This document shows, piece by piece, positions 1 through 12,772 of a stretch of DNA of 64,000 nucleotides; the first letter of the stretch is position 1; every line of letters starts with the position of its first letter. The DNA comes from Odontesthes bonariensis (taxonomy: Eukaryota > Chordata > Actinopteri > Atheriniformes > Atherinopsidae). A model generated the notes under the pieces. That model saw only the letters and a list, made by a program, of their open reading frames with translations, did not search any database and was not told where the DNA came from. Both the position numbers and the translations under genes were made by a program. Location of the stretch: NCBI RefSeq assembly GCF_027942865.1, contig NC_134515.1:6318839-6382838 (forward strand), given 5' to 3'.

Positions 1-213
1 TACTTTTTCTTTTTTGAAAAATACACACGGTGCTTGCTCAGGATTAAGTGTTAGTGTAGCTTCCATGCTAATGTATACAATTTCAAGGCAGCAGCTTTCA
101 CACTCTTTAAAAGGATTAGTGCTGAACCTTAGTCAAGCCAGCTCCTCTCATATTCCTATAAAGGCCTCTATCAACAGAAATATGTGAGCAGGTGTACGGT
201 AAGGTTACTTTAC

Positions 214-3200
214 CTTTGCAAACAGGTTGAAACAGCCCAACTTGCTGACAATGCAATGCACCTCAGGCAGCCTCTTCCCCTTTCCACTGGGCTTAAAGAC
301 AGAAAGTCATAAAGCAGGGTATAACAAAAACATACATCATCCAAAATACATCGAATACATTTCAAAGCAAAGTACAATTAGGACCGGGGCACAAATTTTC
401 CTTTGATAATAAATTTAAGATTTTTAAGAGACCGCTCTGTACTGTGGAGGGGAAATAAAACGCATAGAATCCAAAGTAAAAACTCCTGCCATGTTTATGG
501 CAGCACCACGGAGCTTATCTACCCATGAAAGATACGATCTCCAGGATAGCAGTGTCTAAACTATAAAACACAACATAAGAATGCCACAAAATAGTGAGCC
601 TAACAAGACAACAACAGTGCTTTGACAATGAGGCCAAATAAAGGGGAAAATGATGAAATTCTTTTAGCCTTCGGTCATAGATTGAAAAGTGGTTTATGGT
701 CTGTGATTCACATCTCCTCAGAGATGTTGAGTAAGCACATGGCAGGCTGCCATGTCATCTCACACACAAACCTTCAGTCAATGATTCAGACACAAATATT
801 AACGCACATCCATACTCACCAGGATCTTGCGGCAGTAACAAAACCAACGACTGCCGTCTTCTCCAGTCAGAACAAAGGAAAAGGTCTCACTGTAAATTGA
901 CAAAACACCAGAAGTGCTACTTAATCCGACTGTCTACAACATGTAAATACAGAAAAATTGGGTAAGCTGGAACCGTTCAGTTTCTGGAAGTTTAAAAGGC
1001 ACATCAGACAAGTATGTCTTTCAATTATTTGTACAGCTATAGAGAAATATTATGAAGACTGGGAGGCTATAAAAGTGGAGATCGAAGACATCATTACAAA
1101 AACATACCAAGTAAAAACAAAACGACTGCGCAATGCCCCTTAACACTCAGATAATTAATTAGATTTACAATGATTATCCCTGTGGGAAATCAGAGTTGTT
1201 GCAGCATCACATTCATGGATAACAGCCGATGGCTGAGGATATTAAATAAAGGAAATGGGGGTCATAAACATAACATGGAAAGGATTAAGACAACATTTGT
1301 TAAAAATACATGCAAGGTGTGTATGAGAGCAAAAAAAAAAAACCGTAAAAGCCAAAATCACAAAGGAAATGAAGGAAGGAAGACCAGTTTATCAAAACCT
1401 TACTGCTAACCTTGGCGTGTCTGAAGCAGGCTTCCAGTCCTGAGAATCAGGGAAGCAGAACTTGGGAATCACCCGAAGCTGATCCTCAGCTTCTCTGGAG
1501 ATCCGTGATGACTTCTCAAACTGAAACAAAGAGACTCAAGTTAAGTTTAGCAGCAGGTCTCCAAACAACATCATGAAACGGACTCCTGCAGGATCCAGTT
1601 GAGATAAGCACTTTTCAGATTAATTATAATCTCATTCACTGGAAATTATTTCTGTAAACAAGCTACAGGAGACAAAACCTTTCCCAACGATGGGCAAACT
1701 GTAATGTGAAAATATGGATCAAATGGAGACTTCATTTCTCATGTTTGTTGACTCATGTCAACCTGGGAAATTCCCCTTAGGGAAACCCTTTCAAGGAATG
1801 CTTGTCATGTATAATAAGAATCATCTTCACTCAATTTTGCCAAACAAGATTAAAATTTAGACCAAACTGGTCACAAATACAATTCAACTAAATCAATGTG
1901 CTCAAAATAAATGTGGGTTCAAATCCTGGAAGAATGGATGAATAATGTTACTGTAAAGGCTCCTCCTAACCAGTTTGGGGAACTGTTGCGTAATTTCAGG
2001 GGAATAGGTGTTTCCTGGGGAGCCTTTTCTCAGCGACACCACCACAAAGATCTGGAAAAGCTGCTGCTGCTGCAGCTGGATCAGGTCTCTCTCAAGGGTG
2101 CGATATCCTGGCCGACGTCTCAGTGTAGACTGGATATAAACTGATCTTCTGGAACCTGCTAAACAACACACAGTGAGACAATGTGGTAATGCATGTCATG
2201 GGACATATCCCTTCCAGCACCGAAAAGTCAAGAAATGCCTTTTTATGTAGAAATGCAAGCAGGAGCAACTTGTCATTCAAAGAATAGCCGTTGTTAATGG
2301 CTCAATCGTCTTAGTTTTTAAGTTATCAAACTGGGAATGACAATACGCCCCAGTCCACCGCTTTCCAGATAAAAGTTGGAAAACAAGTAGCTATTAATCG
2401 AGATAACAGTAACCATGCATCGTACTGTATTTTGTGCATAAATGCAGAACAGCAGTTTGTTTATTGACAGAGGCTGGACAGAACTACGTGTGTGACACAA
2501 GCTGACAGATGTGCAAACAGACGGTTTATTACTGCTGCCACTTTCTTACACACAGCACAGCCATGCTGGAGTTTCTGGAGTGAGGTTTCTTTGACTTTCC
2601 AACTTGGACCACACTTTGAGGGTCGTTTTAGTTGATACCTCCTACCGGGAACTCAGAATATTCCAGCTTCCAAGTTCAAATGGAATGCACCATAATTACA
2701 AACTGATGTGGGCGTATGGGAAATGAATCAAGCCATGTAATCACGTTTTGTTTGCTCGGAGAAATTATAACACATTGTCTAATAATTTCTGTCCTGTCAT
2801 AGACTGAGGAAGTTATCGATCAATTTTCTGAATAACCAAAGGCTGAACTGTTAACTAAAATGATTGCAAGGTTAGAGCACAGTTTGTGTGACAACGTTTA
2901 GAAAGTAGTAGACCAACTGTTCAATGTTTAAATCAAATTGTTCTCTTTATAAATGGAAAAAAAAAAAAGTTAACGTCCTTCTGTTGGGTTACAAAGTTCA
3001 TAATGATAGAAATCACAAGGAAAAGCAACTGTTCTTCGCATTTAAAAAGCTAAAAACTGCAAATGTTTCTGTGTTAACCAAAAACATTTGTTTAATATAT
3101 TTTCAGTCAACTAAAAGTTGAAATACTAGCTTTTGACGTCTATTATGGACATTGTACAGGTGAATTTTCCTCCCACTGTGGACACGAGTCACTTGATTAA

Positions 3201-3801
3201 CACAGCTGGCATTAATCAGCACCGGTGAACTTCCATGGAGCTAATAGATTCTTCAGGGAAGCTTTTTTTTTAGCTCTTCTTTTGCCTCTACACTAGGTTT
3301 ATACCCAAGTGTTTACACATATTACCATGATTTGATTTGATTTTTTCAAATATATACCTCCAAATTTGCTGCATAATGAGCATAAAAGGACATTAGAGCC
3401 AGGTTTGCTCTTTGATGGTACCTTTAGTGTTGTCCTCAGGGTCACTTTCTGTCCCACTGGTCTCCTCTGCTCATATGAAGAGAAGGAGGGAGAGATTAGT
3501 GAGGAACACAGGAATGGAAAAGACTTGACAAGCCATAATCAGATGCAGACAGTCAGCCTTTGTTTTATAATCGGTGGCTTTGCGTACCACAGCTGGCCTT
3601 AAGTGCATCATCAAAAGCTGGGTTTTTCCACCAAGAGGCTCAATTTAATCTTCTTTAAGTGTTGATGTGGGTGACATCTGGGCATCTGCGACATTGAGCA
3701 TGTATGTGTGACTCACCTCGCACTGCGAGCCCTTGGTTCTTCACTCTCTTCCTCCCTCGCTTGTCGTCAAAAATGGTCTCGATCTTACTGACATACTGTG
3801 T

Positions 3802-3857
<56 letters not shown>

Positions 3858-6800
3858 TATTTGTGAGCCCGGTCATCATTACGGGGAATTGTGATATAAC
3901 AGCTTCTAAGTGCATAATTAAAGATTTACAGCATTTTTTTTACCTTTAAATTCCTGTGTTCTTCTCTTAAAACCCAGAGAGAACACAGCTGAATGTTTGA
4001 AATCAAATAAGGCTCTGAATTAAAGGAGTTCATCACAGAAACAAGCACACAGAGGAAGCTCAGATGCATCCCTAAGAAGTGCATTTGCCACTTGAAGGAT
4101 TCAACTTGTGTGACAGAATAGAGAAATAAACTAAATAAACCTCATAACACAGCTGTTGCGCAGCAGAATAAATAAGGTAATTGTGTCTGCAACCATTTTC
4201 ACATCATCTTTTATAACCATGTGATGAAAGCTAAAATAGTTGAAGAATAGAAAATTAACTAAATACTACACCTATTGTCTCTCTTTTGCCAATATATTAC
4301 ACTCTCATATCTTAAAAGGGAATAAACTTTTTAGATAGACTTAATAGACTTTAGTGGCTGTGGAGTTTGCATGTTCTCCCCGTGTATGCGTGGGTTCTCT
4401 CCGGGTACTCCGGCTTCCTCCCACTGTCCAAAAAATCATGCATGTTAGGTTGATTGGCATCTCTAAATTGTCCTTAGGAGTGAGTGTGAGCGTGCATGGT
4501 TGTTTGTCTCGTTTGTCTCTATGTGGCCCTGCGATGGACTGGCGGCCTGTCCAGGGTGTACCCCGCCTCTCGCCCATTGACTGCTGGGATAGGCTCCAGC
4601 CTGCCCGCGACCCGATCAACGGATTCAGCGGAATAGATAATGGATGGATGGATGGACTTTAGTGGCATTTTTCAACCTTGCTGACAGATACAGCACTAGA
4701 AACAGGTAGTTTCTCAAGCTACAATCCTTTTCTAGTCATCTCCCTCACAGACATAAGAAAAAAAACGTCAGTTTTATTACCTTGTTGTTAAAGTTTCTCC
4801 CTGTCCACCAGCTTTCAACAGCCATGAGTTATAAGCCCGAATCTACAGCGTGTGCTATCCAAATTTGCGAGAAGCACTCGCATGTTACCCTACTCTTATC
4901 TCTCTCTCTCAGTATCTTCTCCTTCCTGCTCAGCAAGTCACCACCCCCGTCTTGTCTTTCTTCCTTAACACATGACTCATCATTAAAAAGAAAGCACACC
5001 ACTTGTCTAACATATAGAAGTGAAAAAAACAAACAAAAAACAAAAAAAAAGTCAGCCATAGTCTCCAGATACAATGATTTGTGAAAATGATCACTTACCT
5101 GAGGAGTCCTGTGGATTTTTTGAGTGCTCGTGCGCCGAGGTGCCACTGGTTTTGGAGTATCTGCAAGGGTTGAGGATTTGGACGTTGTTAATGCTTGGAA
5201 TGGCTTTCTCTCCCCTTTGCCAGCATATCCGTGCAATGTTTGGGGCTTAGGAAGCAGCTGGAGGGCAAAAAAAAATAAAAAAAATGAAGAAAATGACAAG
5301 GTGTCAAAGTACATTTCTTCCTTGCTCCTCTATTACAAGCTCAGGATAGATGGGTAAATTGATATAAAACTAACACACAAAAAAAGGGAAGCTACCGTGA
5401 AAAGAAGACACAGATTGAGTATATTTCATTACCTTTGGGACTGGAGGCCTTGTAGTGGGGAGACACATGGGAGACAGCTTGACATCCTCATAAGGGTCAT
5501 TCCTGGCCACTTCACCTGAGGGAAGTCAGTGTGAGGAGAAGGATTAGACAGGATGATTGGATGATTTACAAGGACACAGACTACCTGTACTGACAAGTAA
5601 GTGAGATCCATCCATAAAAACCAAGAAGGAAGACCAAGCTATTTAAGAGGAGCAGATAGAGCATATAAAATAAGCTAAAGTATCGTGCATGTAACATGGT
5701 GATGATAACAATTGCTAATTTTCCATTTGTATTTCACATCTAACTATTTGTAGCCATGCAACAGTTTTTAATGGCTCCCAGTCATTGTCTCTTTGTGACA
5801 GAATCATTAAAAGCTGAAGAAACGTATTAACAATCTGCTCCACGCCGTCTTCTCGAATATATGACACCAAGAGCCTGACTTACAGACAATATCCTCATAA
5901 ATATTGTCGTCAGAGTAGGCATGGTACAGGCTTGAGTGCACAGTCCCGTCTGCCATAGTGCCTTGCTGGGCTGTCAAACGTGCCGCATCCTCATACTCGA
6001 AGGACTTCCTGTGACAGGGAGAGAAGGGAAAGCAACAAATAAGAGGGGTCTGGCTGTTGTCCTAAAGATAGCTGCCATACTATTGTTGTATGTGGAGCCA
6101 ATGTCCCACCACAAAACCCCATGTTGATGTCAAACCCGGCGAAACGGAAATTGTGATAAGCTGCCATGGAAGAAAATGACTTTGCATATAGTACAGGGAA
6201 GTTGTTTAAGGGTAAAAATGTTTTACGCGCACTTGACTTTAGCTCCTTCTGTTATGCACACTAGACTTTAAAATTGAGCCAGACAGTTTGGCACAGTGCA
6301 ATAACAAACCATTACATAATTCAAGTGAAGTGTGATGTAATCCTTTGCCCTGTGGAGGCATTTCATAATGTACAAGAATGAATGACAGCGACTGGATTCC
6401 TTTTAAGCAGGTAAACATGGAGCCATGAGGAAACTATGTGTGCAGATATGGCAGGACCTTTAGATGTTAAGATATTGGTGTAAATTGTAAAGAAAAAAAA
6501 CAATTAAAGAGGAAAATTGTTTGTTTGTTCTGAAAGTCTATCTTTGTAGTAATGAAGAATAAAGTTACTAAAGCGAATCAACCTTCGGAACCAGATTAAA
6601 AAGCCTTCTAAAACGTAGGTTTGATGAACAATGCTGGGGAGTTTTCTGAAAAACTTGATGACAGAATTGTCAACATTGGGCAGCTGTGGCTCAGGAGATA
6701 CAGCAGCTGTCCATTCGTCAGAGGCTGTGTGGATCTTTTCACCGCTTCCAAAGATCACATATCAGTGTCCTTGGGAAGGGTACAGAACCCCGAAAAGCCC

Positions 6801-9800
6801 CGGTGCATTCATCAAAAGTTGATGCAAGCTGAAAGTATAGACTTTGAGCAATGAATGTACATCTGCACAACTAAATCTGTCATGAATCGTGAAAAGAATG
6901 ACAGATAAAATGTGCTCAAGTCATGGCCAGCTGGAAACAGAGAGGTATGAAAGTATCGTTCCACGTCTGAGAGGAATATACATGCACGCCAGGTCTTAAT
7001 GGTCAAAAATATGAGATTTTAGAGGTGGCCACAAGCGTCCATTAGAAGCTAAAATGACACCCTAAATTTCAACTGAAATCACCAGGATTTTAAAATGTTT
7101 ATTTTTAAAGACAACAGAGAGGGGCAACTATTTTACAGGATGGGTCAACGTTGTTTTGAGGGCTCCCTGATAATCTGGGTAATCTAACTGTTCGTCCTAA
7201 TAAAACGCCCTCTCCTTAAAGAGCTGCAGTGGAAATTGTCAAAAATGCTTTAACATGCAATCAGGGATAAATGTGAACCAAAAGATACCAATTGTTTCAT
7301 TTTATTGCAGTGAGGCTGAACTATTACAAACAAAATTAGTACCTGCTCAATGACAAGAGTGTAGTTTAATTTGTCAAAGATGAGGATATCGTGATATTAG
7401 ATTTGTTTAATTATAACAAAACAATACAACAGCATTTCTATCAATATCTTGTGCACTTATTAAGTGATGTGACACAAGGCTCCATCCCAGCCCTTGTTTA
7501 CAATTCACTGTATGAAGTGGAAATTAAGAGTTTTATCAAGCAGTCTTGTAATAATTTAAATAAATCCACAAAGCAGACAATGAATGTACTCTTTTGTGTT
7601 ACACATATCTTGCAACAGTGTTGTGTTGTGCAAGTGTTGCCTGAAAAATGATTTTTCTTTTCCCATCTTTACCGTTTTAAACTTTAGTTTAGATTCTAAA
7701 CTAAAGTTTAGATCGTGTTTCCCAACCGGAGGTACTGCAGGGGGTACGCGGCGCATGGGAAGTTTTTTTTTTAAGGCGTCACACAAAAGTGTTTAGTCCC
7801 AAGCTCGTACAAAATAATGTCTGCTGTGGAATTTAGTAATATGCCATTTATTTAATATACTATTTTGGTTAATTATTTATATTTCAAGAAAATGTTTTTT
7901 ATTCTTATGTTGAATTCAACTGAGGTTAAAAAAAAAGAGAGAAAGCCTCAGAATTTTATGTTCAAGTTAAGGATATTAAATAAAATGATTTTCATGTAAT
8001 AACCACTGTGTTGCTCTACTTTTGGAGAATCAATATTGTTGTATGTGTGAGGGGGTACTCGTGGTGTGACAAGAAGGCTCAGGGGTCCGTTGACAAAGCC
8101 AAAAGCACAGCAATGTCCAGTGCTGTGCAAAAGTCACGAGCCACTACTCATTTGTTAAATATACTGCCAGGAAAACAGGAAGTCAGAGCAGCAACATGCA
8201 AGCATGAATTGAAAACAGTACATTAGGGAAAAACCAGAATGTGTATAATTCTAACAAGCTCGAAAGTCAATGTTTGGTATGACCACTTTCATTCTTCAAC
8301 ACAGCCTGAACCATATTGGACAAGGTTTCTTGTAATCTATAATAGTCCACAGTAATAGTTCTCCAGGCTTCTTGAGGGACATCCCAAAACTCTTATTAAG
8401 GTCAGCTGCCTGTTGTTTTGTTCTGTATCACGATGACCCCAGATTGCTTCAACAATGTGATGTCCAGTCTCTGGAGATGCCAATCCATGACTGACGGTGC
8501 TCATGGTGCGTTTATTCATTTAGGTTTTGGTTGTTTTTTTTGTGTTGGCAGTATGTTTGGGATCGTCGTCATGCTGAAAAATGACATCGTGAATCAGATG
8601 CTTTCATGGTAGTACTGCATGATGGATCAAAATCTGATTTACTTTTTTAGCTAAAAATTGAATTAATTTTGACAAGATTTTCAGTGCAGTTCTTGTGTCA
8701 TTTGGCAGCCTTTTCTTGTCAGCCTTCCAGTGAGATAAAGTCTCACGAGGCTTCAGTGAACAGGTCCCATGCCAGATGCTCAGGTCCCATGTCAGGATTT
8801 TTTCTTATTGTCTTAAAGACATCATCTTCAGATACTGTTCATCTACTGTAAATTGTTTTTGTTTTTTTAGGCCTCCCATTTTTTTCTTCTGTCCTCTGCT
8901 TGTCCAGTTTCTTAAATATCTTAATTACACACTGCACACCATGCTCAGAAATACCAAGTTTTAGGCCAATTGTTTTTTTTGGAATCACCTTGTTGGTACA
9001 AAAATGCTATTTAATCCTGTCCAACTGTGTTAGATTTGACATTTTTCATAGATGCAACAAACAAAATTGTAATGAAATTATGCTGCTACAGACAAAGTGC
9101 CTAAAGACACTTTTTAAAAAAAAAAAAAATAGCTTCTTTGCCAATTTGTCTGTTCTGGGTAAACAACACTGGTTCACTCCTTAAGTTAAGTGCCTTTCTA
9201 CATTTGATTGATTTATAGGTCAGTGTTAAGTGGTTAAGTACAAGAACTGTACAGAAAATGAAGTTAAATTAAATGAAAATTAAACAAAAGAGTGAAAAAG
9301 CAGCGAACGTTCAAAGAGAAACTTTGAAAGACCTTCAGAAAGCTTGGAGAACTATTGCTCTCGACTTAAAGATAACAAAAAAGTCTGACTGCTTGGGTGC
9401 AAGATAAAAACAAAGACTTTTGAACGGGTCTGTCCAACTACAAAATGTTTTTTGTTTCGTCTTCAGCATCAAAGCATATCATAATATTCCTTGAAATACT
9501 TTTAGGCAGGCTTTAGGTAACGGGAGATTCTCACCACTGAGATTATGTGCAAGTTATTTAGACGTTTTGCAGAGTTTTCCTCAGACTTAAATGTGAGCAT
9601 GAGTGTGGGTGGTGATGACCCTGGACCATGGCTGCTGAGGAACTAGGCCATATCCAGACAATAGAGAACAAAGCTGCCAGATATCATGTGACATCACACA
9701 AGGACCCCAGCCAGCAATTAAACAGTATCCTCCCTCCAAAACTGCTCTAAAAACGTGGCTGCTGTTCTGTAAACACCAAAAGCATCTCATCTGCAGCAAA

Positions 9801-10808
9801 GTGCAATATCATTTAGGTCAGTTTCTAAAATGCTTTGCAAAACAATTACAATAACATTAATTAATTATTTAAGAGTTACATGTGCTTTGCTTTTAGTGTG
9901 TTGGCTCACCTGTTCTTTTTATGCCTTGAAAGTCCTTCATTCTTTGTGACCGGACATGGGGGAGGAGGGAAGCTAGGTGGGTGCGCTACCCTCCTGCTTC
10001 TCACATTGGATTGATTGTTACGAGGAGATTTGCTGTTCCATTGCACCGCGTGCCCCGTGTTGTTAGCACCACCATACTGGAATGTCCGCAAAGGTTTTGG
10101 AGGGGGGTGAGCTTCTTCTGCAGAACTTCTGCCTTTCTCCCAGAGTAGTCGGTTCCCCTCAAGCTTCCGCCAGAAACCCCGCGAAGTGTAGAAGTTTCCA
10201 GCGGGCATGTTGTCTTCATGGTCATCAGATGACAGAGGTAGAGGTTTAGAAACTATTTCAACATCCAAGATGCGACCCAGTTTTTGGTCACCATAGGCAG
10301 AAAGAACTTGTTTACTTGTGGAAACAGGGGTGTTTGTCTCCAGTTTAGAAGGTGCAAATATTTGTGTTGAAAGTCTTTTTTCAGGGGATGTGGTTGAAAA
10401 TTGAGTGGAACATTTGTGCAAAGGCTCAGACTTGCGACTAACCATACCGAGTCCGACATGTGCTGGGGATTCCCTAAAATCCAATCCCAAGCTCTTTGCT
10501 TTTGAAAGGCTGGCTTTTGCGTGAAGCTCCCCTCCCAAACTCCTGCTGGGGCATCCATTTCCCAGGAGGTCTGCAGACAGACTGCGGGATACAACGGGAG
10601 GGTTAGCTTTCGGCCCGGCATCCGGGCTGCTGCCCTGTTGACTGCGACCTTCCCACTGGGAGATCTTCTCCCTGATGTTAATGCCCTGCTCATGAGAGGG
10701 CGATCTCCCCGCCTGGCGGCCCTGCCAGGCAGCGGTGGTGGCCTCTTTCTGTGGGCGATCCACCTCACCAAGCCCCCGCCTCCTCTGCTCCAGTCTCAGA
10801 GCCAGCAT
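214..10808 (-). CDS. DENND2C: DENND2C, DENN domain-containing protein 2C (partial; 3' exons beyond the left edge)
   Basis: Nine coding exons on the minus strand were joined in frame: 10808-9910, 6008-5884, 5515-5433, 5257-5099, 3795-3717, 2155-1971, 1520-1411, 889-820 and 291-214. They give 596 residues. Family signatures run in order: IREKISQWEGR near residue 46, the acidic YEDI motifs, TLERDLIQLQQQQLFQIFVVV ahead of the uDENN domain, then VIPKFCFPDS, FSFVLTGEDGSRW and LPEVHCIVSKLGCFNLF, where the cDENN domain begins. The rest of cDENN and the dDENN domain must lie left of base 1. DENND2 proteins are known Rab guanine-nucleotide exchange factors (Rab9 for this subgroup). The paralogue call rests on AMPD1 being the next gene, as in other vertebrates. 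The start at 10808 is the first ATG after an in-frame stop, so a further upstream coding exon is not excluded. Introns hold a retroposed repeat (4359-4654), a Tc1 relic (8118-9432) and a CA microsatellite. Confidence 0.92.
3804..3853. repeat. (CA)25 microsatellite abutting a DENND2C splice acceptor
   Basis: Fifty bases of uninterrupted CA on the plus strand read as (GT)25 in DENND2C pre-mRNA. Only eight bases (gctacaca plus the final g, approximately) lie between the repeat and the exon that begins at 3795. The repeat therefore occupies the place of the usual polypyrimidine tract. Confidence 0.95.
4359..4654 (+). mobile_element. Retroposed dispersed repeat (L2-type LINE 3' end or SINE) with 12-bp target duplication
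   Basis: A 296-base insertion begins in tgtggagtttgcatgttctc and ends in a GGAT-rich tail (tggatggatggatg). It is the widespread fish repeat with the phrases gggttctctccgggtactcc and gatggactggcggcctgtcc. The 12-base direct repeat gactttagtggc flanks it at 4347-4358 and 4655-4666. A variable-length duplication plus a simple-repeat tail indicate insertion by target-primed reverse transcription. The copy appears 5'-truncated. Related copies are at about 34255-34345 (inverted) and 57590-57780. The exact family name (SINE versus L2/Maui-like LINE tail) cannot be settled by eye. It sits in a DENND2C intron. The open frames on both strands here are meaningless. Confidence 0.8.
7711..8060. mobile_element. 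Possible degraded hAT-type non-autonomous element
   Basis: The left part reads tttcccaaccggaggtactg followed by gggggtacgcg, resembling the end of common fish hAT-derived repeats that start near ggttcccaac. The right part (about 8040-8060) has a similar gggggtact motif. I could not identify clean inverted ends or a target duplication, so the limits are approximate. It lies in the large DENND2C intron. Confidence 0.3.
8118..9432 (-). mobile_element. Degraded Tc1/mariner-family transposon
   Basis: The left end cagtgctgtgcaaaagtc and a decayed right end near 9411-9432 (caaagacttttgaacggg) resemble the inverted ends of a Tc1-like family. Minus-strand translation around 8519-8337 gives a decayed transposase C-terminus (ETGHHIVEAIWGHRDTEQNN), corresponding to the Tc1 segment that normally reads PDLNxIExxW just after the DDE catalytic core. 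The catalytic aspartates are not recoverable and stops break the frame. A shorter relative lies in SIKE1 intron 4 (60174-60810) and shares the phrase agttctccaggcttcttg. It is inactive and sits in a DENND2C intron. Confidence 0.75.
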
Positions 10809-12217
10809 GTCGAGATCAGTTCTCCATTAGCGAATGCATCTCGGATTTCTTTGCAAAGACTCAACAAAAATATCCACGTTTTCGGGTAATTATTAGCACA
10901 GAAAATAACAGCAAAAAGTCTGTGTACCACAGGGTTTATAGTTGCTTCTTTAATGTCTGTATTAGTCCTCTTCTACTAGCAGATTGTCATTTCCTCCTCG
11001 GCTCTTTTTGTAAGCAACCTAAAAAGAAGACAAGACACTCAAAATTACTCAACACTCCAAAAAACCAAAAACAAGCCCAGGCAGCACACTGCAGGGTCAA
11101 GGGGGCACTGAGGCAACACAAGGACACAGCTACTTCTAAACAGGCAGGAAGGGTGGGCTCCTATCAAGGTTGTAAATTTAGATAGAATAAGGAAAGCCAG
11201 TGACAGGGCAGTGATTCTGTGTCTTGAGCCAGCCAAATCCTCTTCTAGCCTCAGGGGAATTCTGCATTGCTGTCATTCTAAACCCTGTTGCTGGCCAAAT
11301 ACAAAAATGCCAGTGATACAGCAAAGCACTGCATCCAATTTAATGCTTGGACAAAGCAGGTCTTTCATAGGATGGGGAAGAATGTGCATTTTAAGTGATT
11401 TCAAAGAAGTTTGTGGGCTTGAAAATACATAAATCACGAGCCATACATAACAGCCCAGAGAAGACTCATGATGGTAATGAGATTAACCACACATATGTAC
11501 GCTCATATGTCAAAGACAAGAGTTGGAATATTAAAGGTTGAGCTATTTCTCAGACACAATAAAAAAAAAAAAAGACTACAGAGTCTGACTAAATTCCTCT
11601 GCTATATGCATGATAAAGCTACAGCAAAGGATCCTGACTCATCTGATCTAAAGCTATCAAACACAGACGTGAAGTAAAGTTTTATACTGCATCCGCTCTG
11701 ACTCATATTCCCTGAGTCAACACCGATGCAGTGGCCGTATGCTGTTGCACAGCGGCTCCTTTAGCTGGAACCAACCCATCTGGACACGTTGCACATTAAG
11801 AGGCTGAGAGAGTATCTGGAGAAGGGGAGACATGGTAAAATTCCACAACACAGCTCATGATCACAATAATTCTATGAGCTGCATTCCTGCAGAGCTGCAC
11901 CAGAGGAGAGTCGGGAAATCGACGTAACAAGAGACACTCAGTCAGTCTTGAAAGTGCCGCTTTTGTTTGGTTTGACCTAAATCAAACGTATTTTTGCCCT
12001 AGAATGCTGCTCCCATCATTGCCAGACCTCTCAATGACAATGCAACTCCCATACTGACCCACTTGCATTATTTGTCTGTGCGGTATGTTATACAGGAAGG
12101 CATGAGTTGAGTTTCCTGAGTGGCAGGAAGAAGGATCAGCAGACTGTCCATAATTATGGTGCAGAGAGATTTCCACCAAGTTGCAACCTCTGATTTCATC
12201 TATGTTTAGATCAGCTT

Positions 12218-12772
12218 TCAGTGGCGGGTCCTGACAAATTTCTCAGGCGGGGGGGGTGCAATAGTAGCGATGATGACTAAAGTGACCCGTTCACTATTTG
12301 TTTGTTTTTTTTCTGATCAATTCCCATTACCAACACCACATTTAAGCACTAGATGGCAAAATAAAGATTTCCCTTTAGCCACGTTTGCCACATACTAGTA
12401 GGCAATCAGTTTACCTTCAAATACCTTTGAACATGGAGAGAGATATCTGCTTCATCATTTATTAAGACAGGGAGTAGATACAAGTTTAAAACATGTATCA
12501 GCAATTAGTATTTATTTACAGTTCTTGACTTTATATTAGCGCTGATTTCCCATTACAAGTAGTTACAGTTTCTGTTGTTAATCAAAGACACCACCAGACT
12601 ATTTACATGAAAAAGCAGAATAAAGTGTTGGCTGTTTCACAGACCGCTAGCCAAGTTTTCCACTCTTACCAGCACTGCGAAAATCCTCGCTTATAAGATT
12701 TCCCTCCCTAAAAAATGAATTTCCCCTTTGCTGGTGCATCGCCCGGTCGCCCTTATGGACAAACCGCCCTTG
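12218..12772. mobile_element. Possible degenerate CAGTGGCGG-type DNA transposon remnant
   Basis: The left edge reads cagtggcgggtcctgacaaa with a run of eight or more G. The right part carries a segment (gcccggtcgcccttatggac) also typical of fish non-autonomous elements of this look. I could not match a clear terminal inverted repeat or target duplication. It lies in the interval upstream of DENND2C coding sequence. Confidence 0.3.

Noticed and set aside
3655-3949. Frames encoding CVCVCV and HTHTHT runs
   Set aside because: They translate the CA microsatellite. Only the 79-nt DENND2C exon at 3717-3795 within them is real.
4341-4662. Roughly 90-100 codon frames on both strands
   Set aside because: Both are inside the retroposed repeat and are by-products of its sequence.
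10253-10889. Long frames overlapping the first DENND2C exon in other frames
   Set aside because: They are shadows of the true exon frame, which alone carries the IREKISQWEGR and GNFYTS signatures.
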